The notes under the pieces: model-generated | What the model saw: the letters and a program-made list of their open reading frames with translations, nothing else | What the model was told of the DNA's origin: nothing | Database searches by the model: none | In this document: positions 33,770-43,376 of the stretch, one piece after another | How positions within the stretch are numbered: the first letter of the stretch is position 1 | Layout: the number at the start of each line of letters is the position of its first letter | Made by a program: the position numbers and the translations under genes | Origin: Nocardioides cavernae | GTDB lineage: Bacteria > Actinomycetota > Actinomycetes > Propionibacteriales > Nocardioidaceae | Assembly (NCBI RefSeq): GCF_013410035.1 | Contig: NZ_JACCBW010000001.1 | Coordinates: 1,054,001 to 1,118,000, forward strand | DNA length: 64,000 nt | Reading direction: 5' to 3'

Positions 33770-34315
33770 TCAGATTGTCCCATCCGCCGGGGTCCAGTCG
33801 TCCCACGGTGCCCACCAGCGGTCGCCGCGCTCGAGCAGCTCGGCGACGTGCGCGGCCTCGGCCAGCACGGCGAGCAGCTCGTCGTGCGTGATACGTCCGG
33901 AGGCGAGGCTGGGGGCGAGGTCCTGGACGTCCTTCCAGCGCCACGCCCCGTCCGGGTCGATGACGATGTCGAGCTGGAGGTCGTTGACGTCGACGCCGTC
34001 GGCGGTGCGTACGACCGGTGTCTCGAAGTTGACGTACCAGGAGAGGAACGCGCCCTCGGCGTCGAAGAACTTCCACACGCTGTACCAGTCGCCCGGGCGC
34101 CGCAGCTTGAGCACGGTCGTGCCCGTCCACGCGTCGAGGTGGCCCCACGGGTGCGGGACCGGGTGGTCCGGGAACGTCATCGGCGTGCCGTCGCGCTGGA
34201 GGCTGACGAGGATCGCGTCGTCGGCGACGACCAGCTCGTCCCACGACGCCCACTCGGCGCCGTGCAGCACCTCGCGGACCCGGATCGCGGACCCGGGGGC
34301 TGCGTGCTCAGCCAC
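33770..34315 (-). CDS. DUF402 protein in the purD-purB operon
   Basis: 181 residues of the DUF402 family. GDWYSVWKFFDAEGAFLSWYVNFE and LDIVIDPDGAWRWKDVQDL carry the conserved Trp, Tyr and Asp residues. Some family members hydrolyse nucleoside di- and triphosphates and bind metal through such acidic residues, which would suit its place between two purine genes; whether this one does is not shown. The GTG at 34315 lies within the last codons of purD (8-nt overlap) and its stop is 3 nt from purB. Confidence 0.85.
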   Translation of the reverse strand: MAEHAAPGSAIRVREVLHGAEWASWDELVVADDAILVSLQRDGTPMTFPDHPVPHPWGHLDAWTGTTVLKLRRPGDWYSVWKFFDAEGAFLSWYVNFETPVVRTADGVDVNDLQLDIVIDPDGAWRWKDVQDLAPSLASGRITHDELLAVLAEAAHVAELLERGDRWWAPWDDWTPADGTI

Positions 34316-35576
34316 GCGACTCGGCCCCCTCGACGATGCCCAGGGGCTCGGCGGCGATGTCGCGCCGCCACTGGGCGCCGGCGAAGCCGATCGAGGAGAC
34401 GCCCTCGTAGGCCTTGGCCCGCGCGTCGGCGACGTCGCCGCCGACGGCCCGGACGGCGAGCACCCGACCGCCGGCGGTGACCAGCCCGTCGGTCGTCCTG
34501 GCGGTGCCGGCGTGGATGACGTCGACGTCGGTCTCGACCGCCAGGGTCTCGGTGCCCACGATCACGTCGCCCGAGCGGGAGCCCTCGGGATAGCCGGCGC
34601 TCGCCATGACCACCGAGACGGCCGCGCCCGCGGCGAAGGTCGGGGCGGGAGCGGAGGCGAGGTCGCCGTCGGCCGCCGCGCGCAGCAGGGTGCCGAGCGG
34701 CGAGGTGAGCAGGGCCAGCACCGGCTGGACGTCCGGGTCGCCGAAGCGGCAGTTGAACTCGATGACCTTCGGGCCCGCAGCGGTGAGGGCGAGGCCGACG
34801 TAGAGGCACCCGACGAACGGCGCGCCCCGCTGCTGCATCTCGGCGAGGGTCGGCGCGACGACGTCGGCCATGACCGCCTCGACGATGCCGTCGGGCAGCC
34901 AGGCGAGCGGGGCGTACGACCCCATCCCGCCGGTGTTGGGGCCCCTCCCGCCGTCGAAGATGCGCTTGAAGTCCTGGGCCGGCAGCAGTGGCCGGCCGAC
35001 GGTGCCGTCGCAGACGACGAACAGCGAGAACTCGGGCCCGTCGAGGAACTCCTCGACCACGACCCGGTCGCAGCCCGCGGCGTGCGCGAGGGCCTCGGCG
35101 CGGTCGCCGGTGACGACCACGCCCTTGCCGGCGGCGAGCGCGTCGTCCTTCACGACGTACGGCGGCCCGTACGCGTCGAGGGCGGCTGCCACCTCGTCGG
35201 GCGTGGCGCAGGTGCGGGAGCCGGCGGTGGGCACGCCCGCGGCGGCCATCACCTCCTTGGAGAAGGCCTTGGACCCCTCGAGCCGGGCCGCGGCCCGCGA
35301 CGGACCGAAGACGGCGACGCCCGCGTCGCGCACCGCGTCGGCGACGCCCGCGACGAGCGGCGCCTCCGGACCGACGACGACCAGGTCGGCGCCGAGCGAC
35401 GTCGCGAGCGCCGCGACCGCGGCACCGTCCATCGGGTCCACGTCGTGGAGTGTCGCGACGGCCGCGATGCCCGGGTTGCCCGGGGCGGCGTGCACCTCCT
35501 CGACGGCGGGGTCGAGCGAGAGGGCGAGGGCCAGCGCGTGCTCACGCCCCCCGGTTCCGATCACGAGGGTCTTCAC
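34308..35576 (-). CDS. purD: Phosphoribosylamine-glycine ligase PurD
   Basis: 422 residues, ATP-grasp fold. VIGTGGREHALALAL at the N-terminus, VVGPEAPLVAGVAD, VVKDDALAAGKGVVV with the ATP-binding Lys, MGSYAPLAWL and VIEFNCRFGDPDVQ with the metal-binding residues identify it. It forms GAR from phosphoribosylamine and glycine, step two of purine synthesis. The GTG at 35576 is chosen from the known N-terminus, with TAGGCT 8 nt upstream. It heads purD-DUF402-purB and is divergent from the kinase gene. Confidence 0.97.
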   Translation of the reverse strand: MKTLVIGTGGREHALALALSLDPAVEEVHAAPGNPGIAAVATLHDVDPMDGAAVAALATSLGADLVVVGPEAPLVAGVADAVRDAGVAVFGPSRAAARLEGSKAFSKEVMAAAGVPTAGSRTCATPDEVAAALDAYGPPYVVKDDALAAGKGVVVTGDRAEALAHAAGCDRVVVEEFLDGPEFSLFVVCDGTVGRPLLPAQDFKRIFDGGRGPNTGGMGSYAPLAWLPDGIVEAVMADVVAPTLAEMQQRGAPFVGCLYVGLALTAAGPKVIEFNCRFGDPDVQPVLALLTSPLGTLLRAAADGDLASAPAPTFAAGAAVSVVMASAGYPEGSRSGDVIVGTETLAVETDVDVIHAGTARTTDGLVTAGGRVLAVRAVGGDVADARAKAYEGVSSIGFAGAQWRRDIAAEPLGIVEGAESRG

Positions 35577-35584
35577 GGGTCGCG

Positions 35585-35590
35585 AGCCTA
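35585..35590 (-). promoter_or_regulatory. Candidate near-leaderless -10 box of purD
   Basis: Minus-strand TAGGCT, 8 nt before the GTG of purD. The hexamer equals that of purC. Confidence 0.4.
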
Positions 35591-35713
35591 TCGAGGCGTC
35601 CGGCCTCCCCGGTTCCGGGAGGTTTGGCCGGACACCCACCGGGCACGCGGTCGGCGCAGGACGTCGTCGGACGTCGAGGACGGTCGAGGCACGGTCGAGG
35701 AGAAGGAGCAGCT

Positions 35714-37873
35714 GTGGCGATGCAACCGGGGGACACCTTCGGCCGGTACGAGGTCGAGCAGGCGCTCGGACGCGGCGGGATGGGCGTCGTCCACCTCGCG
35801 CTCGACACCCGGATGCAGCGCCGGGTGGCGCTCAAGGTGATGTCGCAGCAGCTCGCCGAGGACGCCGAGGGCCTGGCGCGGTTCCACCGGGAGGCCGAGA
35901 CGCTGGCGCGGCTCGACTCCCCGCACATCGTGACGATCTTCGACCACGGCGACGTCGACGGCACGCCCTACCTCGCGATGCAGCACGTCGCCGGGGGCGA
36001 CCTCGGCACCCAGCTCAAGCAGCGCGGCCCGGTGCCGACCGCGATGGCCGCCGCGATCTGCGCCCAGGTCGCCGAGGCGCTCCACGACGCCCACTCCGCC
36101 GGCATCGTCCACCGCGACGTCAAGCCGGCCAACGTCCTCGTGCGAGACCCGGACGCGGCCGAGCCGTTCGTCTACCTCGGCGACTTCGGCATCGCCCAGG
36201 CACAGTCGGGCGAGGGGCTCACCCGCGCGGGCAGCGTCGCCGGCAGCTGGGCGTACCTCGCCCCGGAGCGCGCGCACGGCGCCCCAGCGACGCCGGCCAG
36301 CGACGTCTACGCCCTCGGCTGCCTGCTGCACGCGTGCCTGACCGGGCGCGCGCCCTACGCCGGGTCCGACGTCGAGATGGCCGTCGCGCACGTCAACGAG
36401 CCGGTCCCCCAGCTGCCCGGCACCGACGAGGCGACCGTCGAGGTCAACCGCATCCTCGCCAGGGCGATGGCCAAGGACCCGGCCGACCGGTACGCCACGG
36501 CGGGCGAGCTGCGCAGCGACCTGCTCGCCCTCTCCCGCGGCACCCACGACTCCGGTGCCTCGCCGGTGCCCTCCACCCCGACGCCCGATCCCGGCGGGGC
36601 GCACGTGCCGGCCCCCACGTCCGGGTCCCCGTCCGGCTCCGCGTCCGGCTCCGTGCCCGGCTCCGTGTCCGACACCCGAACCGGCACCGGGCGGCGCACC
36701 GGCCGGATCGCGGCCATCGCCGCAGCGGTGCTGGTCGTGGTCGTCGGCGGGACGCTCGGCGTACGCGCCCTGGGCGGGGACGACGACACCACCGCCACCC
36801 CCGACGGCGCGGGCACGCCCGCAGAAGCGGTCGAGGACCCCGTCGCCGGGGACTGGGACGGCGACGGCCTCGGCGACGTGCGGGTCGGACGGACGGTCTT
36901 CCGCGACGGCTTCGAGCCGCTGCCGGTCGTCCTGCTCGCGTCCGACGGCTCGGCGCTGGGCGAGGCGGCCGAGGACATCGGCACGATCGAGCGGCCCAAG
37001 ACCGGGGACGTGGACGGCGACGGCCGGCCCGACCTGGTGCAGTTCGAGGCCAGCGAGGACGAGACCGAGGTGACTGCGACGGTCTGGCGCGGCACCGGCG
37101 ACGGGGTCGACGAGCCGACCCGCCACACCTTCCGGTGGCGCACCGACTACGGCTTCTACGGCGTCGGCGACTTCGACGGGGACGGCCGCTCCGACCTGCT
37201 GATGACCCGCAACCGCGGCGAGAAGTTCATGGTCGTCGCCGTGGCGCGCAGCACCGGCGACGGGTTCGAGGACCCCGTCGAGTTCGCCGCCCGCGGCGGC
37301 CGTGCCAACGAGGACGACCTGTTCGCGATCGGCGACTTCGACGGCGACGGGCGCGACGACCTCGCCGCGCAGGTCTTCAACGGCGGCGACGCCGTCGGCG
37401 TGCGCTTCCGGGTGCTGCTGAGCACCGGCGAGCGCTTCCGCAAGACGCCGACCACCCGCATCGAGGACGGCCGCTACGGCGTCGCCGACTTCACCGCCGC
37501 CGACATCGACGGCGACGGCGACGACGAGCTCGTCCACCTGATCACCGACCGGTGGGGCGAGGACGAGTACGGCGCGACGGTCGCGGTGCAGCGGTTCGTC
37601 AACGGCACCTTCGGCACCCCCGAGGAGCTCGTCGCGCCGACCAGCGGCGGGCCGGACATCCCCTACCTCGACGTCGCCGCGTCCGACGTGGACGGCGACG
37701 GCGACGAGGACGTCGTGCGGCTCCACTCCTACGACGACGAGTCGGGCACCGCCCTGGTCGAGGTCCACCTCGCCGACGGCGGCACCCTGCAGGAGCCGGT
37801 GGCGTGGGGCGAGGTGCCGTGCACCACCGACGGCTGCGAGTCCGAGAGCGCCTCGCTGGTCGACAACGAGTAG
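35714..37873 (+). CDS. Membrane Ser/Thr protein kinase with extracellular FG-GAP repeats
   Basis: 719 residues. Residues 10-275 are a PknB-type kinase: GRGGMGVVHLALD (P-loop), VALKVM with the ATP Lys, HRDVKPANVLV (catalytic loop), GDFGIAQ and LAPERA, all intact, so it should be active. A Pro/Ser/Gly linker (about 276-328) with 12-bp DNA repeats leads to one membrane helix (IAAIAAAVLVVVVGGTLGV). Outside, six FG-GAP/VCBS-type repeats each carry DxDGDGxxD (WDGDGLGD, VDGDGRPD, FDGDGRSD, FDGDGRDD, IDGDGDDE, VDGDGDED, about 380-665), an integrin-like calcium-binding propeller in place of the usual PASTA. The start GTG has AAGGAG five bases upstream; an ATG two codons later is possible. Confidence 0.92.
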   Translation: MAMQPGDTFGRYEVEQALGRGGMGVVHLALDTRMQRRVALKVMSQQLAEDAEGLARFHREAETLARLDSPHIVTIFDHGDVDGTPYLAMQHVAGGDLGTQLKQRGPVPTAMAAAICAQVAEALHDAHSAGIVHRDVKPANVLVRDPDAAEPFVYLGDFGIAQAQSGEGLTRAGSVAGSWAYLAPERAHGAPATPASDVYALGCLLHACLTGRAPYAGSDVEMAVAHVNEPVPQLPGTDEATVEVNRILARAMAKDPADRYATAGELRSDLLALSRGTHDSGASPVPSTPTPDPGGAHVPAPTSGSPSGSASGSVPGSVSDTRTGTGRRTGRIAAIAAAVLVVVVGGTLGVRALGGDDDTTATPDGAGTPAEAVEDPVAGDWDGDGLGDVRVGRTVFRDGFEPLPVVLLASDGSALGEAAEDIGTIERPKTGDVDGDGRPDLVQFEASEDETEVTATVWRGTGDGVDEPTRHTFRWRTDYGFYGVGDFDGDGRSDLLMTRNRGEKFMVVAVARSTGDGFEDPVEFAARGGRANEDDLFAIGDFDGDGRDDLAAQVFNGGDAVGVRFRVLLSTGERFRKTPTTRIEDGRYGVADFTAADIDGDGDDELVHLITDRWGEDEYGATVAVQRFVNGTFGTPEELVAPTSGGPDIPYLDVAASDVDGDGDEDVVRLHSYDDESGTALVEVHLADGGTLQEPVAWGEVPCTTDGCESESASLVDNE

Positions 37874-37886
37874 TCGTCGGCGGGGG

Positions 37887-39173
<1,287 letters not shown>

Positions 39174-39217
39174 CCCAGCCCTCCTCTGTCTCGTTCGGCA
39201 GAACCTGAAATGCGAAC

Positions 39218-39242
39218 AGCCCCGGCACAAGGCACCGGGGCT
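39218..39242 (-). promoter_or_regulatory. Hairpin at the 5' end of the purA leader
   Basis: AGCCCCGG and CCGGGGCT pair over 8 bp around a 9-nt loop, 45-69 nt upstream of purA. A TAGCGT box on the minus strand (39254-39259) would start transcription just before the hairpin, so it may stabilise the message or act as attenuator. Only 'TGTTCG' follows, no T-run. Confidence 0.4.
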
Positions 39243-39318
39243 CTTGCGGCCACACGCTACCGCACCCGGGGCGTACGTCCCTGCTCGCGTCCGGGGGGTG
39301 CGACCGGGACCGGTCGGC

Positions 39319-39324
39319 TAGGGT
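39319..39324 (+). promoter_or_regulatory. Candidate leaderless -10 box of the lipid kinase gene
   Basis: TAGGGT, 6 nt before the GTG at 39331. No ribosome binding site is present. Confidence 0.45.
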
Positions 39325-39330
39325 CCGGGC

Positions 39331-40248
39331 GTGCAGTCCTTGCTCGTCATCACCAACGCCGACGCCGGCACCTCCGACGAGGAGCGGCTGTCCGAGGCGC
39401 TGGCCGTGCTCCGCGAGCGGGCTTCCGTCGAGGTCGCCAAGACCTCCAACCCCGGCGAGCTCGACGGCGTCCTGCACCGCGCGGGCGGGCGTACGGTCGT
39501 GGTGGCCGGCGGGGACGGCAGCCTGCACGCGGTCGTCACCGCGCTGCACAAGCGCCACGAGCTCGCCGACGCGACCCTGGGCCTGCTGCCGATGGGGACC
39601 GGCAACGACTTCGCGCGCGGCAACGACATCCCGCTCGAGATCGCGGACGCGGCGCGGCTGGTCCTCGACGGCGAGGCCCGACGGGTCGACCTGATCGTCG
39701 ACGAGACCGGCAACGTGGTGGTCAACAACGTGCACGTGGGTGTCGGCGCCCAGGCCAGCCGCAAGGGCGCGAAGTGGAAGACCCGGCTCGGCGCCGTCGG
39801 CGTCGGCAAGGTCAACCTCGGCAAGCTCGGCTACCCGATCGGCGCGGCGCTCTCGGCCTTCCACCCGCCCAACTGGCGGCTGCGGGTCGAGCTCGACGGC
39901 GTCGTCGTCAACGACGTCGACCGGCCGGTGCTGATGGTCGCGATCGGCAACGGCGGCAACGTCGGAGGTGGCACCGAGCTCAACCCCGACGCAGACACCG
40001 AGGACGGCCGGCTCGACGTGATGATCAGCCGTGCAGTGAAGCCGCTGGCGAAGGTGGGCTACGTCGTCGGGCTCAGCAAGGGCGAGCACGAGGAGCGCGA
40101 CGACGTGCTCAGCCTGCGCGGGACGTCGGTCAAGGTGAGCGGCGACGAGTTCTGGCTCTCTGCGGACGGCGAGATCTCCGGCCCGGAGCGCAGCCGCAGC
40201 TGGCGGCTGGAGCGCGCGGCGTACGCGATGATCCTGCCGCCCGCCTGA
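39331..40248 (+). CDS. Diacylglycerol kinase-like lipid kinase (YegS/DgkB type)
   Basis: 305 residues. VVVAGGDGSLHAVVTAL (about 55-71) is the nucleotide-binding GGDGT-type motif with Ser in the last position, and LPMGTGNDFARGNDIPL the second conserved loop. The rest forms the beta-sandwich of DAGK-cat proteins. It likely phosphorylates diacylglycerol or a related lipid at the membrane surface. The GTG start directly follows a leaderless box. It is convergent with the LuxR-type regulator, with 10 bp between the stops. Confidence 0.9.
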   Translation: MQSLLVITNADAGTSDEERLSEALAVLRERASVEVAKTSNPGELDGVLHRAGGRTVVVAGGDGSLHAVVTALHKRHELADATLGLLPMGTGNDFARGNDIPLEIADAARLVLDGEARRVDLIVDETGNVVVNNVHVGVGAQASRKGAKWKTRLGAVGVGKVNLGKLGYPIGAALSAFHPPNWRLRVELDGVVVNDVDRPVLMVAIGNGGNVGGGTELNPDADTEDGRLDVMISRAVKPLAKVGYVVGLSKGEHEERDDVLSLRGTSVKVSGDEFWLSADGEISGPERSRSWRLERAAYAMILPPA

Positions 40249-40258
40249 CCTCCGCCCC

Positions 40259-41251
40259 CTAGATCCACCCGCGGCGTACGGCCTCGGCCCCGGCCTGGAA
40301 GCGGGTGTCGACGCCGAGCTCGGTCATCAGCGAGGCCACCCGGCGCCGGACGGTGCGCAGGCCGATGCCCAGCTTGCGGGCGATCACCTCGTCGGTCGCG
40401 CCGGCCATCAGCTGCTCGAGGAGGAACTGCCTGCTGCCGGGGCTGACGTCGCCGCGCGACTCGAGCTCGGGCACCGGCGCCGCGGCCGCCCACATCGACT
40501 CGAACCACATCGTGAGGGCCGCGACGATCGAGCGCTGCCGCACGTGCACGCGCGGCTCGTCGGTGAACCCGAGCGGCTCGGGCAGCACGGCGTGCGCGTC
40601 GCCGAAGACGAACATGCGGGTGCGGAGCTCGGAGACCACGCGGACCTCCTCGCCCAGGGCGGCGCGCGTGCGCAGGGCTTCGGGCGCCTCGGTGAGGGCG
40701 CGCACCGGGTAGATGGCACGCGAGCGGCGCCCCGTGCCGATCGCCTCGGCGATCAGCTCGCTCACCGCGGACTCGCGGGGCATCGCCCACGCGTCCGGGC
40801 GCAGCCACAGCATGTCGCCGCGGCTGGTGCGCACCATCAGCTGCAGCAGCTCCAGCGGGTTGCCGCCGGACGTCAGCTCGCCGTCGAGCGGCTGGACCTC
40901 GCTGACGAGCTGGCTTCCCGGACGCGTCGCCGAGGCGACCAGGTGCGGGACCGCGCTCGAGATCTCGGCCAGCCGGGCGGCCGACGTGGCGGCGGTCCGG
41001 GCCTCGTGCAGCACGAGCCGCGAGACGGCCTCGGCGAGCGGGGGCACCACCACGCGGTCGTCCTGGAGCGTGACGAGCCCGCGCTCGAGCAGGGGACGCA
41101 GGTCGCGCAGGAGGACGGTGGGGTCCGCCTGCACCAGCTGCGCCACCCCGGCGGTGGTGTGGCCGGAGATCGGCGCGAGCCGGAAGTAGAGCTGCTCGGC
41201 GGCGCGGTCGAGCCCCAGCGCGGCGAGCACGGAGGACTGGTCGGCGGACAC
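40259..41251 (-). CDS. TrmB-like/LuxR-type transcriptional regulator
   Basis: 330 residues. The N-terminus (LYFRLAPISGHTTAGVAQLV, LLRDLRPLLERGLVTL) is a TrmB-like winged helix. The centre resembles a phospholipase-D-like sensor region (AIGTGRRSRAIYPVRALTE). The C-terminus is a LuxR helix-turn-helix (ATDEVIARKLGIGLRTVRRRV). Proteins of this build are numerous in actinomycetes and often control secondary metabolism, but no target is visible here. The GTG at 41251 has TAAACT six bases upstream. Confidence 0.85.
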   Translation of the reverse strand: MSADQSSVLAALGLDRAAEQLYFRLAPISGHTTAGVAQLVQADPTVLLRDLRPLLERGLVTLQDDRVVVPPLAEAVSRLVLHEARTAATSAARLAEISSAVPHLVASATRPGSQLVSEVQPLDGELTSGGNPLELLQLMVRTSRGDMLWLRPDAWAMPRESAVSELIAEAIGTGRRSRAIYPVRALTEAPEALRTRAALGEEVRVVSELRTRMFVFGDAHAVLPEPLGFTDEPRVHVRQRSIVAALTMWFESMWAAAAPVPELESRGDVSPGSRQFLLEQLMAGATDEVIARKLGIGLRTVRRRVASLMTELGVDTRFQAGAEAVRRGWI

Positions 41252-41257
41252 CGTGGC

Positions 41258-41263
41258 AGTTTA
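41258..41263 (-). promoter_or_regulatory. Candidate leaderless -10 box of the TrmB/LuxR-type regulator gene
   Basis: Minus-strand TAAACT, 6 nt before the GTG at 41251. Confidence 0.45.
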
Positions 41264-41318
41264 GTGCCAGCGGCACTCAGGATCCGCGTGGCAGGGACCG
41301 GCCAACGGATACTGGCTC

Positions 41319-41348
41319 GGCCGGCTGACGCGGGGGTGTGAGCCGGCC
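41319..41348. other. First of two hairpins between regulator and lysS
   Basis: GGCCGGCT (41319-41326) and AGCCGGCC (41341-41348), perfect 8-bp stem, 14-nt loop. It lies upstream of the probable lysS transcription start, so it is unlikely to be part of that message. Confidence 0.45.
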
Positions 41349-41369
41349 TGCTCCGTGAGGGGCGACCAA

Positions 41370-41405
41370 GGCGTCGGAGCCGCCGCGGGGGACGGCTCCG
41401 ACGCC
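41370..41405. terminator. Strong hairpin upstream of lysS
   Basis: GGCGTCGGAGCCG (41370-41382) and CGGCTCCGACGCC (41393-41405) pair over 13 bp without error. It ends 15 bp before the lysS -10 box. It may insulate lysS from other transcripts, or end a short unseen RNA from the regulator side. I found no T-box sequence (GGGTGGNACCGCG) in it. Confidence 0.5.
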
Positions 41406-41420
41406 CGTCTCGTGCCCCGA

Positions 41421-41426
41421 TAGCCT
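41421..41426 (+). promoter_or_regulatory. Candidate leaderless -10 box of lysS
   Basis: TAGCCT, 7 nt before the ATG at 41434. No ribosome binding site is present. Confidence 0.45.
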
Positions 41427-41433
41427 TGCGCGC

Positions 41434-43137
41434 ATGGCACGAGGTGGACGGCAGGGGCAGGGCGACCCGATCGACTGGGTGACGCGGGCGGCGGACGACG
41501 CCGTACGCCACGCCGGCGAGGGCAACCCGGTGACCGTCGCCTCGGGTGCCTCCCCCAGCGGCCCGATCCACCTGGGCAACCTGCGCGAGTTCATCACGCC
41601 GCACTTCGTGGCCGAGGAGCTGCGCCGCCGGGGCGTGCCCGTGCGCCACCTGCACTCGTGGGACGACTTCGACCGCTTCCGCAAGGTGCCGGCAGGGGTG
41701 CCCGCGGAGTGGGCCGAGCACATCGGCCGGCCGCTGACGGCCGTGCCGGACCCGTGGGAGTGCCACGCCAGCTGGGCCGAGCACTTCAAGGCCCCCCTGC
41801 AGGACGCGCTGCGCGACCTCGGCGTGGAGATGGAGGAGGTCTCGCAGACGGAGATGTACACCTCCGGCGCCTACCGCGAGCAGGTCCTCCTCGCCGTCTC
41901 ACGGCGCGACGAGATCGAGGCTGTGCTCGCCCAGCACCGCACCAAGAAGGTCGCGCCGGCCGAGGACGCCTCGGACCAGGAGGCCGCGGACCTCGCCGAC
42001 TCGGTCGCCAACGAGGACGACGCGCCCGTCTCCGCGGACGCGATCGCGCGCTTCCCCTACCGCCCCTACTGCCGCCAGTGCGGCCGCGACACCGTCACCA
42101 CGACGGCGTACGACGACGCCACGACCACGCTGTCGTACACCTGCGCGTCCTGCGGCTTCTCGGGCACCACAAATCTGTCCACCGACGCCGACGGCAAGCT
42201 GGTGTGGAAGGTCGACTGGCCGATGCGCTGGGCCTACGAGTCGGTCAACTTCGAGCCCGCCGGCCGCGACCACATGACGCCCGGCTCGTCGTACACCGTC
42301 GGCACCGAGATCGTGCGCTCGATCTTCGACTGGAAGGCCCCGGCGCGCGTGATCTACGCGTTCGTCGGTTTCGCCGGCGTGCAGAAGATGTCGTCCTCGG
42401 CCGGCGGCGTGCCGACGGCGACCGACGCGCTGCGCATCCTCGAGGCGCCGATGCTGCGCTGGCTCTACGTCCGCCGTGCGCCGACGCAGGCCTTCGACAT
42501 CGACTTCGGTCCCTCGGTCGTACGCCTCTACGACGAGTGGGACGCGCTGGGCCGCAAGGCCGCCACGACGTCCGACGTCGCGACCCTCGCGTGGCACCGC
42601 GCGTCGTCGACGGCGTCCGCCGGACGCCTGCCGACCCCGGCCGTGCCCGTGCCCTTCCGCACCCTGTCGTCGGTCGCCGACGTGACCGCCGGGTCCGCGG
42701 ACCTGATCTCGCGCATCATCGAGTCGTCGGGCTTCCCCCACGACTCGGTCGCCGACCTCGAGCCGCGGCTGTCCCTGGCTATGCAGTGGACCGCCGAGCA
42801 CGTGCCCGCGTCCGAGCGCACGACCGTACGCACCACGCCCGACGCCGCGCGGCTCGCGTCGCTCACCGAGGACGAGGAGCTCTGGCTGCGGATCTTCCTC
42901 GACCGGCTGCCCGCCGAGCCCGACCTCGACTCCGTCACGTCCGTCGTCTACGGCGTGCCCAAGGTCGCCCGCGGCCTCGGCTTCGACGACGCCCCGACCG
43001 AGCAGGTGAAGGCCGACCAGAAGGAGTTCTTCCGGTTGCTCTACAACCTCCTCGTCGACGCCGACCGCGGCCCCCGGCTCCCGACCCTCGTGCTCGCCCT
43101 CGGGACGGCGAAGGTGCGGGAGCTGCTGGGCGCCTGA
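41434..43137 (+). CDS. lysS: Class I lysyl-tRNA synthetase
   Basis: 567 residues of the class I LysRS (LysK/LysS type 1), as in archaea, spirochaetes and some actinobacteria. SGASPSGPIHLGNLREF (about 35-51) contains the HIGH-type motif HLGN, and VQKMSSSAGG (about 315) is KMSKS. CRQCGRDTVTT and CASCGFSG form a zinc-ribbon insertion with four Cys. It charges tRNA-Lys. Many actinobacteria also have a class II enzyme; only this one is in the window. Downstream is a palindromic repeat region. Confidence 0.96.
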   Translation: MARGGRQGQGDPIDWVTRAADDAVRHAGEGNPVTVASGASPSGPIHLGNLREFITPHFVAEELRRRGVPVRHLHSWDDFDRFRKVPAGVPAEWAEHIGRPLTAVPDPWECHASWAEHFKAPLQDALRDLGVEMEEVSQTEMYTSGAYREQVLLAVSRRDEIEAVLAQHRTKKVAPAEDASDQEAADLADSVANEDDAPVSADAIARFPYRPYCRQCGRDTVTTTAYDDATTTLSYTCASCGFSGTTNLSTDADGKLVWKVDWPMRWAYESVNFEPAGRDHMTPGSSYTVGTEIVRSIFDWKAPARVIYAFVGFAGVQKMSSSAGGVPTATDALRILEAPMLRWLYVRRAPTQAFDIDFGPSVVRLYDEWDALGRKAATTSDVATLAWHRASSTASAGRLPTPAVPVPFRTLSSVADVTAGSADLISRIIESSGFPHDSVADLEPRLSLAMQWTAEHVPASERTTVRTTPDAARLASLTEDEELWLRIFLDRLPAEPDLDSVTSVVYGVPKVARGLGFDDAPTEQVKADQKEFFRLLYNLLVDADRGPRLPTLVLALGTAKVRELLGA

Positions 43138-43186
43138 CGGGGCGGGCGTCCGTCCATCCGTCGGTCCGTCTGTCCGTATCCCCTCA

Positions 43187-43208
43187 TGAGCGGCCATATG
43201 GTCGCTCA
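43187..43208. repeat. Palindromic repeat, copy 3
   Basis: Identical in all 22 bases to copy 1 (TGAGCGGC-CATATG-GTCGCTCA). It follows lysS after a pyrimidine-rich run of CCGTC/TCCGT units (43146-43180). With copy 4 it fills most of the 239-bp gap before the gene at 43377; the rest of the gap holds only weak direct repeats. Confidence 0.85.
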
Positions 43209-43228
43209 TGATGTGGCATACCGTGCGC

Positions 43229-43250
43229 CGAGCGGCCATATCGGGCGCCC
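43229..43250. repeat. Degenerate palindromic repeat, copy 4
   Basis: CGAGCGGC-CATATC-GGGCGCCC: the left arm and core agree with copy 3, the right arm has diverged. It lies 20 bp after copy 3, the same arrangement as copies 1 and 2. Confidence 0.6.
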
Positions 43251-43376
43251 AGTGCACGACCACGATCGTTCCTGCGACGCGCCAGCCAGCGTCCACAGGC
43301 CCGGCCCGCAAGCCGGCGTCCACAGCCAGCGCGGCCTCAGGCTGCGGCGTACGGCCGCCGCGCGCAGGGTCGTCCC

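Noticed and set aside
41370..41405. T-box riboswitch controlling lysS
   Set aside because: The conserved T-box sequence and specifier structure are absent, and the likely lysS start lies downstream of the hairpin.
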